Shown in pieces: positions 1-7,884 of a DNA stretch of 64,000 nt. The notes below the pieces were generated by a model. The model was not told where the DNA came from and made no database searches. It saw only the letters and a list, made by a program, of their open reading frames with translations. Source of the stretch: Thalassobius sp002708925 (GTDB taxonomy: Bacteria; Pseudomonadota; Alphaproteobacteria; Rhodobacterales; Rhodobacteraceae); NCBI RefSeq assembly GCF_049803795.1, contig NZ_JBNAGJ010000003.1:62001-126000 (forward strand), written 5' to 3'. The position numbers and the translations under genes were made by a program. Position 1 is the stretch's first letter; each line of letters begins with the position of its first letter.

Positions 1-780
1 AAGAAGCGCGCCGCCCGCCGTTTGCAGCTGCGTCAGCCCGTCGTCATGATGCGCCTGAACACGCGCCTTCAGCACGGCTCCGGCCTCGCGCAGGCCGATC
101 AGCGGGGCGATATGCGGGTCTGACAGCATCTGAGACAGCGGCCCGTAGTGGCGGGTCTTGCCGTTCTCGATCAGCACCAGAGTATTGGCCAGACGCGCGA
201 TTTCCGACATGGCGTGGCTGACATAAAGAATGGGCAGCCCGGCGCGATCGCGCAACCGTTCCAGATAGGGCAGGATTTCCTCTTTGCGGGCGGCATCCAG
301 CGCGGCCAGGGGTTCATCCATCAGCAGAATGTCGGGCGCGGACAGCAAGGCGCGGCCAATGGCGACACGCTGTTTTTCACCGCCGGACAGCGCACCGGGG
401 TGGCGATGCAGCAGAGGGCCGATCCCCAGCATCTCGATGACGTCCTGTTCCGGCAGGCCGGTGCGGCGCTGAAACCGTTGCCCGTACCGCAGGTTTTGCC
501 GGACATTCAGGTGCGGAAACAGCCGTGCGTCTTGAAAAACATAGCCGACCCGGCGTTTGTGTGCGGGCAGGTTCACGCGGCGGGCGCTGTCGAAAACGGG
601 GCGGCCTTGCAGGTTGATTTCGCCGCGATCCGGGCGCAGCAGCCCCGCAATGGCATTGATCAGAGTGGTTTTGCCCGATCCGGACCGGCCGAAAATCGCG
701 GTGACTCCGGTCTCGGTTTGAAACCGGGCGTCCAGACGGAATTCCCCCAGATCGTGCTGGATACGGACGGATATGCTCAT
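1..780 (-). CDS. modC: Molybdate ABC transporter ATP-binding protein ModC (C-terminus cut by window edge)
   Basis: This is the cytoplasmic ATPase that powers molybdate import through ModB. The minus-strand frame reads 260 residues from an ATG at 780 to the window edge, so the protein is partial. A Walker A (GRSGSGKTT, near residue 31), a Q-loop (VFQDARLFPHL), the ABC signature (LSGGEKQR, near residue 130) and a Walker B (ILLMDEP) are visible. The frame continues after the H-loop (YVSHAMSEI) towards the C-terminal region that in ModC normally carries a TOBE/molybdate-binding domain, most of which lies outside the window. The start overlaps the modB stop as ATGA, so translation is probably coupled. 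The short spacing and order modA-modB-modC identify the substrate more firmly than the ATPase sequence alone. Confidence 0.92.
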   Translation of the reverse strand, partial: MSISVRIQHDLGEFRLDARFQTETGVTAIFGRSGSGKTTLINAIAGLLRPDRGEINLQGRPVFDSARRVNLPAHKRRVGYVFQDARLFPHLNVRQNLRYGQRFQRRTGLPEQDVIEMLGIGPLLHRHPGALSGGEKQRVAIGRALLSAPDILLMDEPLAALDAARKEEILPYLERLRDRAGLPILYVSHAMSEIARLANTLVLIENGKTRHYGPLSQMLSDPHIAPLIGLREAGAVLKARVQAHHDDGLTQLQTAGGALL

Positions 781-1469
781 TGCGTTCTCCGTTTGACACG
801 CTGGGCCAGGGCCTCGGACAGCAGCAGCGCGCCCATGGCCAGAACCACCGAAATCCCCACCAGACGAAGCGCCGAGCCCTCGGCTCCGGGGATTTGCAGG
901 AACGCATAGATGGCCGAGGGCAGGGTCTGCGTCTGCCCCGGAATATTCGACACAAAGGTGATCGTGGCGCCGAATTCCCCCATCGCCTTGGCAAAGGCCA
1001 GCACGGCTCCGGCGATGATGCCGGGCAGGATCAGCGGCAGGGTGATCGTGACAAACACCGCCAGCCGCGAGGCCCCCAGCGTGGCGGCGGCCTGTTCCAG
1101 TTTCGGGTCAACGGATTCGATTGCCAGCCGGATCGCGCGTACCATCAGCGGAAAGGCCATGATCGCGGCGGCCAGCGCGGCCCCTGTCCAGCGAAACGCC
1201 AGCGTGATCCCCAGCGTTTCATACAGGAATGCCCCCACGGGCGCGCGTTTGCCAAAGGTGATCAGCAACAGATAGCCCGTCACCACGGGTGGCAGGATCA
1301 GGGGCAGATGAACCAGCCCGTTCAGCAGCTGCTTGCCGGGAAACTGCCCGCGCGCCAGCGCCAGAGCCGTCAGGATCGCCAGCGGCAGGCTGCCCAGAAC
1401 GGCCCAGAAAGCAACCCTGAGCGACAGGGCCACAGCGGCCCATTCAGCGGGGCTGAGCCATTCGGTCAT
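777..1469 (-). CDS. modB: Molybdate ABC transporter permease ModB
   Basis: This is the inner-membrane permease of the molybdate importer, 230 residues long and typical for ModB. It has five or so hydrophobic segments and the cytoplasmic coupling (EAA) loop, seen as EQAAATLGASRLAVFVTITLPLILPGI near residues 120-150, which contacts the ATPase. The ATG overlaps the modA stop (ATGA at 1466-1469), and its own stop overlaps the modC start, so all three transporter genes are translationally linked. Family membership rests on the EAA loop, the size, and the position between modA and modC. Confidence 0.95.
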   Translation of the reverse strand: MTEWLSPAEWAAVALSLRVAFWAVLGSLPLAILTALALARGQFPGKQLLNGLVHLPLILPPVVTGYLLLITFGKRAPVGAFLYETLGITLAFRWTGAALAAAIMAFPLMVRAIRLAIESVDPKLEQAAATLGASRLAVFVTITLPLILPGIIAGAVLAFAKAMGEFGATITFVSNIPGQTQTLPSAIYAFLQIPGAEGSALRLVGISVVLAMGALLLSEALAQRVKRRTQ

Positions 1470-2218
1470 GGGGCGTCGGGCAGGGTAAATCCTGCCTGCC
1501 GGAAACGCGCCTGCGCGGCGGGGCCTTGCAGATAATCCAGCAGGGCCTGCGCCTCAGGCGCGGTGCTGTCCGCAGTCAGCGCGGCCGGATAGATGATCGG
1601 CGGATGGCTATGCGCAGGAAAAGAGGCGACGATCTGAACCCGCGGATCGGCCAGCGCGTCGGTCAGATAGGTGATGCCCAGAGGGGCCTCGCCCAGGGCC
1701 ACCAGCGCCAGCGCGGCGCGCACGTTATCGGTTTGCGCCACCTGGCCTTCGATGCCGGCCCACAACCCCAGTGAGGCAAGCGCGGATTTCCCGTAGATAC
1801 CGGCAGGGACGGCCTGGACCAGCGCCATGGCCAGAGGCCCACCGGACAGAAGACCGCGCAGATCGGTGGCGGCGGACAGGCCGGGCAGGGGGGCGATGTC
1901 GTGGCCGATCAGCACCAGCCGGTTGCCCAGCAGATCAATGCGGCTGTCGTTTCGGATCAGGCCATTGGCCGCCAGATGATCCATCCAGCCCGGATTGGCC
2001 GAGATATAGATGTCGGCGGGGGCTCCGGCTGCGATCTGACGCGCCAGAGCCGAGCTGCCGGCAAAGGACAGCGTGACGGAATGGCCTGTGTGCGCCTGCC
2101 AATCCTGGGCCACCTGCTCCAGCACGGTTTTCAGGCTGGCAGCGGCAAAGACCGTCACCGACCCGGCCCACAGCGCCGAGGGCAGGAAACACAAAAGAAA
2201 GGCAAGGATCAGACGCAT
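1466..2218 (-). CDS. modA: Molybdate-binding periplasmic protein ModA
   Basis: ModA is the periplasmic receptor that binds molybdate (or tungstate) and delivers it to ModB. The 250-residue protein begins with a signal peptide (MRLILAFLLCFLPSALWAG, cleavage likely after residue 18). The mature part opens with VTVFAAASLK, the conserved family start. It also contains FAGSSALARQIAAGAPADIYISA, where the serines and alanines of the oxyanion-binding loop lie. The ATG at 2218 is chosen because the signal peptide starts there. A perfect palindrome ends just upstream at 2226-2249 and probably controls transcription in response to molybdate. Confidence 0.95.
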   Translation of the reverse strand: MRLILAFLLCFLPSALWAGSVTVFAAASLKTVLEQVAQDWQAHTGHSVTLSFAGSSALARQIAAGAPADIYISANPGWMDHLAANGLIRNDSRIDLLGNRLVLIGHDIAPLPGLSAATDLRGLLSGGPLAMALVQAVPAGIYGKSALASLGLWAGIEGQVAQTDNVRAALALVALGEAPLGITYLTDALADPRVQIVASFPAHSHPPIIYPAALTADSTAPEAQALLDYLQGPAAQARFRQAGFTLPDAP

Positions 2219-2225
2219 GGGGCCT

Positions 2226-2249
2226 CAATATGTTTGCCGAAACATATCG
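2226..2249. promoter_or_regulatory. Candidate ModE operator (Mo-box) upstream of modA
   Basis: A perfect inverted repeat lies between the modE-like stop and the modA start: ATATGTTT, four bases (GCCG on the plus strand), AAACATAT. Its outer edges read CAA on the plus strand and CGA on the minus strand. It is centred about 20 bases before the modA ATG. ModE-type proteins bind A/T-rich palindromes at molybdate promoters, so its position favours a Mo-box. The assignment is by position and symmetry only. Confidence 0.55.
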
Positions 2250-2275
2250 CCTGGCGATCCCCTCCGGTGCAAGCT

Positions 2276-2659
2276 CTATTTTGGTGGGGCGGGGGCAGAC
2301 AAAAGGCGCGTGATGTCGGCGATTTCCGTGGCCCCGGCCTGTTCCATTTTCTGTTCCAGCGTGCGAAAGGCCCGCAGAACGGTGCGCCCGTCGCCGGTCA
2401 GCCTGGCGCCGCCGCCCTTGGTGCCGCCGCGGCTGGACAGAACCAGAGGCGCGCGAAAAGCGCGGTTCATCTCTTCGACCAGGGCCCAGGCACGCCGGTA
2501 GCTCATGCCCATCGCGCGTCCGGCGGCTGAAATCGAGCCCGTCCGGTCAATCTGTTCCAGAAGCTCGGCCTTGCCCGGCCCGATTTTCAGGCCGTCATCA
2601 AACACCAGACGGATGCGCAGCCGGGGCCCGGCAGGATCAGCAACTGGCGCTTTCGGCAT
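2276..2659 (-). CDS. ModE-like winged-helix regulator, DNA-binding domain only
   Basis: This 127-residue protein matches the N-terminal winged-helix domain of ModE/LysR-type molybdate regulators. It has LLEQIDRTGSISAAGRAMGMSYRRAWALVEEMN as the helix-turn-helix, followed by a wing with SSRGGTKGGGARLT. Full-length ModE also has tandem TOBE (molbindin) domains of about 130 residues that bind molybdate. They are absent here, so the protein either senses the metal through another partner or works as a metal-independent regulator. The start at 2659 lies inside the 3' end of the upstream ArsR gene (23 bases of overlap), which suggests translational coupling. The gene is followed by the candidate Mo-box and modABC. 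Confidence 0.85.
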   Translation of the reverse strand: MPKAPVADPAGPRLRIRLVFDDGLKIGPGKAELLEQIDRTGSISAAGRAMGMSYRRAWALVEEMNRAFRAPLVLSSRGGTKGGGARLTGDGRTVLRAFRTLEQKMEQAGATEIADITRLLSAPAPPK

Positions 2660-2978
2660 CGGCGGGGCCGCAGAACAGGCGATACAGCAGCTGGATCACC
2701 TCATAGGTGTTCTGATCGGCCAGCGAATAATAGATGGTTTTGCCATCGCGCCGGGTGGTGACCAGCCCCTCTTCGCGCAGCCGGGCCAGCATCTGGCTGA
2801 CGGCGGCCTGCCGAATGTCCAGCAGGGCCTCAAGCTCGCCCACTGATTTTTCGCCCGATCCCAGATGGCACAGGATCATCAGCCGGCCTTCGTGGGCCAG
2901 AGTTTTCAGATAGGCGGCGGCGCTGGCGGCGCTGCGGGCCATTTCCGAGGGGGGTGCGGGGGGCGCTTGCATATTCAC
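2637..2978 (-). CDS. ArsR-family repressor, SqrR/BigR-like persulfide sensor
   Basis: This 113-residue winged-helix protein has the ArsR helix-turn-helix SVGELEALLDIRQAAVSQMLARLREEGLV and the wing TTRRDGKTIYYSL. Two cysteines stand out: C37 (LMILCHL) and C103 (YRLFCG). The 66-residue spacing equals that of the redox cysteines of SqrR (C41 and C107), which form a polysulfide bridge when reactive sulfur is present. Typical arsenic or zinc site motifs (ELCVCDL, DxH) are missing. The gene heads a minus-strand unit containing modE-like and modABC, so sulfur-dependent control of molybdate uptake is possible but unproven. A half-conserved ATTC-N8-GAAG element at 3165-3180 lies upstream. Confidence 0.8.
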   Translation of the reverse strand: MNMQAPPAPPSEMARSAASAAAYLKTLAHEGRLMILCHLGSGEKSVGELEALLDIRQAAVSQMLARLREEGLVTTRRDGKTIYYSLADQNTYEVIQLLYRLFCGPADAESASC

Positions 2979-3220
2979 GTTTGTCGGTCCTGCGCTGTTT
3001 CACCTTCTCTAGCACGCCCGCACAGAAAGGGCGAGACCATCGAGTTTTCCCAAGACCACAGGCCCGGATCCAAAAGATGTATGGCCCGTGCGATTTTGGA
3101 ATGTCCGCAAGATTAGCGCGGTTTATCCCGCAAATGGAAGCCGTTTACCGGCCGATATGTTCACATTCGCGGGATTGAAGGTGTTCCGTGCTGCCCGGCT
3201 GGGCAGATTTGCGGGCTGGG

Positions 3221-4309
3221 TTAGTCCTCCAGCATGATCACGTTGCGCCGCGCGGCACCGGACATGGTGTCGGCAAAGGCCTCGTTGATCTGATCCAGTG
3301 ACCAGCGGCCGGAAATCAGCTCGTCCAGTTTCAGGCGGCCCTGTTGGTACAGGTCCACCATCCAGGGGATGTCGCGCTTGATCGCCACGTCGCCCATTTT
3401 CGAGCCCAGAATGGACTGGCCGACATCCGCCATCAGCAGCGGCGAGTAGCTGGCGTTCGAACCGAAATGCGGCAGCCCCACCATCACCACGACGCCGCCA
3501 TTGGCCAGATAGCGCGGGGCCTGATCATAGACCGGCGCTACGCCCACCGTCACCAGAACGGCATCCGCGCCGCGCCCGCCCAGGATCTCTTTGACTTTGG
3601 CCCAGGGTTTGCCCTCGCCGGTGATGCCGTGGGTGGCACCGAATTCGCGGGCCACGTCCAGCTTATCGGGGTTCATGTCCACGGCGACGATCCGGCGCGC
3701 GCCAGCGATCCGCGCGCCCTGTATCGCGTTCAGCCCCACGCCGCCCGCGCCGATCACCACCACATCCTGACCGGGCCGGATATTGGCCGTGTTGATCGCC
3801 GCGCCAACGCCGGTGATCACCCCGCAAGAGATCAGCGCCGCCGCGTCCTTGGGCATGTCATCGGGGATCACCACGACTTGGCTGTGGTCCACGACCACTT
3901 TCTCAGCGAAAGCGCCGGTGAACAGCCCCTGATACAGCTGCGTGCCGTCGGCTGCGCGCAGCGGGCCGTCTTTCCAGCTGCCCGGATCCTCGCACACCAC
4001 CTGATGGCCCGCGCTACAGCTGGGACAGGCCCCGCAGGATCGGATCAGTGTCACGGCCACGGCGTCGCCGGGCTTGATCCCTTTGACTGCGCCGCCAACG
4101 GCTGTCACCGTCCCGGCGGCCTCGTGGCCGTAAACGGCGGGCAGCGCCCCGCCAAAGCCCCCCTGCCACAGCGAAATATCGGAATGGCAGACGGCGACGG
4201 CCTGAATGCGCACCTCTACCTCGTTCATTTCCGGCGCGCGCAGCTCGATTTCCTCGATCACCATGGGGTCGTTATGCGCATAGCTGACGGCGGCCTTGAT
4301 TTTCGGCAT
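3221..4309 (-). CDS. Zinc-dependent alcohol dehydrogenase (MDR family)
   Basis: This 362-residue medium-chain dehydrogenase should oxidise an alcohol with NAD(P)+. The catalytic zinc ligands are C41 (VCHSD) and H62-E63 (YGHEAAG). The structural zinc cluster C92, C95, C98, C106 is complete in CX2CX2CX7C form. The Rossmann motif GAGGVGLNAIQG sits near residue 193, and an acidic residue in VAVDMNP suggests preference for NAD. The overall pattern resembles class III/aryl-alcohol enzymes, but the substrate cannot be read from the sequence. It is transcribed alone on the minus strand. The nearest upstream gene is the MFS exporter 75 bases away. Confidence 0.88.
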   Translation of the reverse strand: MPKIKAAVSYAHNDPMVIEEIELRAPEMNEVEVRIQAVAVCHSDISLWQGGFGGALPAVYGHEAAGTVTAVGGAVKGIKPGDAVAVTLIRSCGACPSCSAGHQVVCEDPGSWKDGPLRAADGTQLYQGLFTGAFAEKVVVDHSQVVVIPDDMPKDAAALISCGVITGVGAAINTANIRPGQDVVVIGAGGVGLNAIQGARIAGARRIVAVDMNPDKLDVAREFGATHGITGEGKPWAKVKEILGGRGADAVLVTVGVAPVYDQAPRYLANGGVVVMVGLPHFGSNASYSPLLMADVGQSILGSKMGDVAIKRDIPWMVDLYQQGRLKLDELISGRWSLDQINEAFADTMSGAARRNVIMLED

Positions 4310-4383
4310 GTTGGTCCCTCCTCCTCGATTGGGCCGAGGGTGCCTTTGGGGCCCAAATTCCGCAAGTGCGAAATTTTGTTCCG

Positions 4384-5598
4384 TTACGCAAAATTCTCTT
4401 GCGGGCGATAGCGTCCGGCAAACAGCAGCACGCCGATCGACATCAGCGCCGCAGCCAGCACGAAGGGCGCTCCGGGCAGGTGGAAAGGCGCATCCCCCGC
4501 CGTGAACAGTGCAAAGACCTGCGTCATCAGCAGCGGCCCGATGATCATCGCCACTGAAGCCAAAGAGCTAAGCACCCCCTGCAATTCCCCCTGCGCATCA
4601 TCCGGCGCAATCCGAGACAGAATGCCCTGCAACGCGGGCAGCGCAATGGCCCCCAGCGCCGAGATCGGGATCAGCATCATCACCACCCAGCCGCTTGGTA
4701 CAAAGGCAACCAGCAACAGGGCGATCACCTCGATGCCCAGACCGGCCAGCACGGTGTCGCGGTCCCCCAGAAAACGGATCGCCACGCGGATCAGCCCGCC
4801 CTGCACAACGGCTAAAGACACGCCATATACGGCCAGCGAAACGCCGATCATTCCGGGCGACCAGCCGAACCTTTCGGTGCTGAAATAGGCCCAGATCGCG
4901 GGATAAACGACATTGGCCAGATGATAGACGAAGATCACCCATAACAGAGGCGTCACACGGCCCAGCTGACCCAGCGCACGAAACGCCGAGAACGGGTTGG
5001 CCCCGGCCAGACGAAAGACCCGGCGGGTGGCCGGGGTCACTGTTTCGCGCAGAACCAGAAAGCCAAACAGAGCATTGCTCAGGGCCAGGGCTCCGGCGGC
5101 CCAGAACGGCGCGCGGGTGCCGTATTCGGCCAGCAGTCCGCCCAGCATCGGCCCCAACACAAAGCCCACGCCAAAGCCCGCGCCGACCAGGCCAAAATTC
5201 GCGGCTTTCTCTTTTGGCGAGGAAATATCGGCCATATAGGCATTCGCGGTGGAATGCGTTGCGGCTGTGATGCCCCCCACAATCCGCCCGGCCAGCAGAA
5301 TCCAGATCGACCCGGCCAGCGCCATCACCGCATAGTCCGCCGCCATCACCAGCAGCGACACCAGCAGCACCGGACGGCGCCCATAGGCATCGGACAGCCG
5401 ACCAATCATCGGCCCGAACAGAAACTGCATTGCCGCGAACGAGGTCGTCAGCACCCCGCCCCAGATCGCCGCGCTGGCGATCGTCCCGCCTGATACCTCT
5501 TGGATCAGTTCGGGCATCACGGGCATGATCAGACCGATGCCCATCGCATCAATCATCACGGTGATCAGTATGAACAGAATGGGAAGGCGGGGTTTCAT
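4384..5598 (-). CDS. MFS efflux transporter, TetA-like (DHA1 family)
   Basis: This 404-residue protein has twelve predicted membrane segments and should export a small molecule by proton antiport. The loop 2-3 signature GRLSDAYGRRPVLL (near residue 65) and the helix 5 antiporter motif around GAGFGVGFVLGPMLGG (near 140) are those of drug:H+ antiporters, with close resemblance to the tetracycline-type group. Substrate cannot be inferred, and no TetR-type repressor gene is adjacent, so a resistance role is not supported. The start codon is taken at the only ATG preceding the first hydrophobic segment. Confidence 0.85.
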   Translation of the reverse strand: MKPRLPILFILITVMIDAMGIGLIMPVMPELIQEVSGGTIASAAIWGGVLTTSFAAMQFLFGPMIGRLSDAYGRRPVLLVSLLVMAADYAVMALAGSIWILLAGRIVGGITAATHSTANAYMADISSPKEKAANFGLVGAGFGVGFVLGPMLGGLLAEYGTRAPFWAAGALALSNALFGFLVLRETVTPATRRVFRLAGANPFSAFRALGQLGRVTPLLWVIFVYHLANVVYPAIWAYFSTERFGWSPGMIGVSLAVYGVSLAVVQGGLIRVAIRFLGDRDTVLAGLGIEVIALLLVAFVPSGWVVMMLIPISALGAIALPALQGILSRIAPDDAQGELQGVLSSLASVAMIIGPLLMTQVFALFTAGDAPFHLPGAPFVLAAALMSIGVLLFAGRYRPQENFA

Positions 5599-5670
5599 CC
5601 GGGGCTACTCGCAAAGGTATTCAAAGACAATGCGAGGAAGATAGGCGCTCGGTTTCGGCCTGAGAAGGGG

Positions 5671-5697
5671 AAAAGGGGGGCAATGTCCCCCCGTTTT
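5671..5697 (-). terminator. Rho-independent terminator of the pobA-pca operon
   Basis: Read on the minus strand, 13 bases past the pcaB stop, the sequence forms a GGGGGG/CCCCCC stem with a short ACATT loop, followed by TTTT. It would end the operon before the MFS gene. Confidence 0.75.
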
Positions 5698-5709
5698 GCG
5701 GGTTTCAGC

Positions 5710-7038
5710 CTAAAGCGCACGTACCGCGGCGGCAAAGGCGCGAGCCTCGGCCGGGGCCTGTCCGGTCTGTCTGGCGGGATCGAACACATCGTCCAGCGCC
5801 AGATCAGGATAGGCCGCGCGGGCCAGGGCTGACAGCGGTGTGTCCTCGGCAAGCGCCTGTTTGCACAGGGTTTTGATGGCTGCCTGAGCCTCGGGCCGGG
5901 GCATGTGCTGGGCCAGCCGAAAGGACAGGGCCTCGGCGTGGATCAGATCCAGGGTGCTGTTCAGTGCGGATTGCATCGCGGGTGCGTTGGGCGCAATGCT
6001 GCCCGCCAGTGCCCGCCCATGTTCCAGCGCCGAGGCCGTCGCCAGACACAGCTGCGGCAGGGTCAGCCATTCGGTGAACCACGCGGCCCCGTCGCGATCC
6101 TGACGGTGCAGGCCCGCGCCCTGCATGATCGCGTTCAGCCCGATGATCTGCCGTGACAGCGCCACCATCGCCGAGGGCTGCACCGGGTTCTGTTTCTGCG
6201 GCATGGTCGAAGAGCCCCCCGACGCGCCCAGGCGGACCTCGGCGATGCCGGTCTGGGTCAGCAGGATCAGATCCTCGCCCATTTTACCCAGCGCCGTGGC
6301 CAGCCGGGTCAGCCAGCCGCACAGGGACAGGATGGGGCCGCGATCCGCGTGCCAGCTGCGCTGCGGGTCTTTCAGGTTCAACGCTTTGGCGAAGGCGGCG
6401 CGCAGCTCGGCGGCCTGGGGGCCAAAGGCGGCGCCCGTGCCCGCCGCGCCCGACAGCGACACCCACAACACGCGTTCGCGCAGGGCAGGCAGCTCGGCCA
6501 GCAGATCCAGCAGCGGCGCGCCCCAATGGGCCGCCGTCGCGCCAAAGCTGATCGGCGTGGCGTGCTGGCCATAGGTGCGGCCGGGCATGGGCAGATCGGC
6601 GTATTCGCCCGCCAGTTTGCCCAGGCTTTGTGCCATTTCAGTCAGCGCGGTTTCCACAATGTTCAGATATTGACGCAGCCGCAGCATCTGCCCGGTTTCG
6701 GCAATATCCTGCGAGGTCGCGCCCCAATGGACGTATTGGCTGTGCTCGGGGGCCTCCAGCGCCTTGCGGAAGGCGGCGACCAGTCCGGGGACCGTCACGC
6801 CATTGGTGCCCGTCGCCGCAGCCAGCCCGCCCGGATCCAGCGGGATCTCCATCGAGGCGCGGTGGATGAACGCGGCCGAGACCTCGGGGATCAGGCCCAT
6901 CTCACCCTGGACCTTGGCCAGCGTGCCTTCGACCAGCAGCATGGCGCGCACCTCTGCACTGTCCGAGAAAAGCTTGCCCGCGTCACCGGCGGGGAACAAA
7001 CGGCTGTAAAGTTCAGAGGAAAAAACCGAGGCTGCCAT
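5710..7038 (-). CDS. pcaB: 3-carboxy-cis,cis-muconate cycloisomerase
   Basis: PcaB lactonises 3-carboxy-cis,cis-muconate to 4-carboxymuconolactone, the step after ring cleavage by PcaGH. The 442-residue protein belongs to the fumarase/aspartase superfamily and carries its signature loop GGSSTMPQKQNPV (near residue 275), with the catalytic serine in it. PGRTYGQHATP, a second conserved superfamily region, is near residue 150. It is the last gene of the operon, 12 bases after the hydrolase gene, and is followed by a terminator. Confidence 0.95.
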   Translation of the reverse strand: MAASVFSSELYSRLFPAGDAGKLFSDSAEVRAMLLVEGTLAKVQGEMGLIPEVSAAFIHRASMEIPLDPGGLAAATGTNGVTVPGLVAAFRKALEAPEHSQYVHWGATSQDIAETGQMLRLRQYLNIVETALTEMAQSLGKLAGEYADLPMPGRTYGQHATPISFGATAAHWGAPLLDLLAELPALRERVLWVSLSGAAGTGAAFGPQAAELRAAFAKALNLKDPQRSWHADRGPILSLCGWLTRLATALGKMGEDLILLTQTGIAEVRLGASGGSSTMPQKQNPVQPSAMVALSRQIIGLNAIMQGAGLHRQDRDGAAWFTEWLTLPQLCLATASALEHGRALAGSIAPNAPAMQSALNSTLDLIHAEALSFRLAQHMPRPEAQAAIKTLCKQALAEDTPLSALARAAYPDLALDDVFDPARQTGQAPAEARAFAAAVRAL

Positions 7039-7050
7039 GGGAATCCTTTG

Positions 7051-7761
7051 TCATGAAGTCGCAATATCCGCCAGCAGCTGCGCCAGCCGTGCCGGATGAG
7101 AGAAGAAGGGCGAATGCCCGCTGTCGAAGCTGTGCACGCGGCTGGCGGGCCAGTCGCGGGTCATGTCCTGCTGCAACGGGGGCGGAATGGTGCGGTCATC
7201 CAGGCAGCGGATATAATCGCGTTGCAGGCTGGCGATATTGCTGCCCGTCCGCACCGCAACCGCGCTGGGTTGCGTGGCCTGAATACAAAGATGTTGCAGC
7301 GCGAAATCGGTGGTCCCCTTGGGGCAATCGTGGAAAAAGATGTCCCTGGCGCGGGCGGGATCGACTGTCCAGCCCAGTTTGTCGTCCGTCATGCGGATGG
7401 CCGGGCGCAGAGGCTGCGCGGGGCCTTCTTTGCGCAGATCGACCAGCGATTTGCCGGGCTGGGGCACATAGGCGCACAGGTAGATCAGGCGCTGAAACTG
7501 GTGGGGGGCGCGCTCGGCCGCCAGGGTGGCGGGAAAGCCGCCCATCGAATGAGCCACCACGATTGCGGGGCTGTCCAGCGCCTGCAAAATCGCATCGGCA
7601 TAAAGATCCAGCGTGACCTGCTGATAGGGTGTCGTATCCGCGCCGTGGCCGGGCAGATCAATGGCGCGCGCATCGTGCCCCAGCTGCCGCAGCGCGGGGA
7701 TCAGATCGCGCCAGCACCAGGCTCCGTTCAATGCGCCGTGGATCAACAGGAAATTCGCCAT
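7051..7761 (-). CDS. Alpha/beta hydrolase inserted between pcaG and pcaB
   Basis: This 236-residue alpha/beta hydrolase begins with MANFLLIHGALNGAWCW, the oxyanion-loop region characteristic of the plant methylesterase / hydroxynitrile lyase branch. The nucleophile elbow is AHSMGG (S72) and the catalytic histidine is in DSGHSPFF near the C-terminus. An upstream in-frame ATG at 7836 would add 25 unrelated residues, so I choose 7761, where family similarity starts. Neither site has a clear Shine-Dalgarno. PcaD, the lactonase of the pathway, is encoded separately, so this enzyme is probably an accessory esterase, for example freeing hydroxybenzoates from esters. That role is inference from context. 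Confidence 0.8.
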   Translation of the reverse strand: MANFLLIHGALNGAWCWRDLIPALRQLGHDARAIDLPGHGADTTPYQQVTLDLYADAILQALDSPAIVVAHSMGGFPATLAAERAPHQFQRLIYLCAYVPQPGKSLVDLRKEGPAQPLRPAIRMTDDKLGWTVDPARARDIFFHDCPKGTTDFALQHLCIQATQPSAVAVRTGSNIASLQRDYIRCLDDRTIPPPLQQDMTRDWPASRVHSFDSGHSPFFSHPARLAQLLADIATS

Positions 7762-7884
7762 ATCAGGAGGGTCTGGGCCTTTCAGGGGTGGTTGCTCTGG
7801 CATGTAGCACGCGCGGGCCCGCGAACAAAGACCCACCGGAAGAGGCAGGCAGAAGGGGCACCCACGCAGGTGCCCCGTCCGGTG

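Noticed and set aside
3165..3180. SqrR operator ATTC-N8-GAAT
   Set aside because: ATTC-N8-GAAG is one base off the symmetric form and about 190 bases upstream of the ArsR gene. Such a short match is expected by chance.
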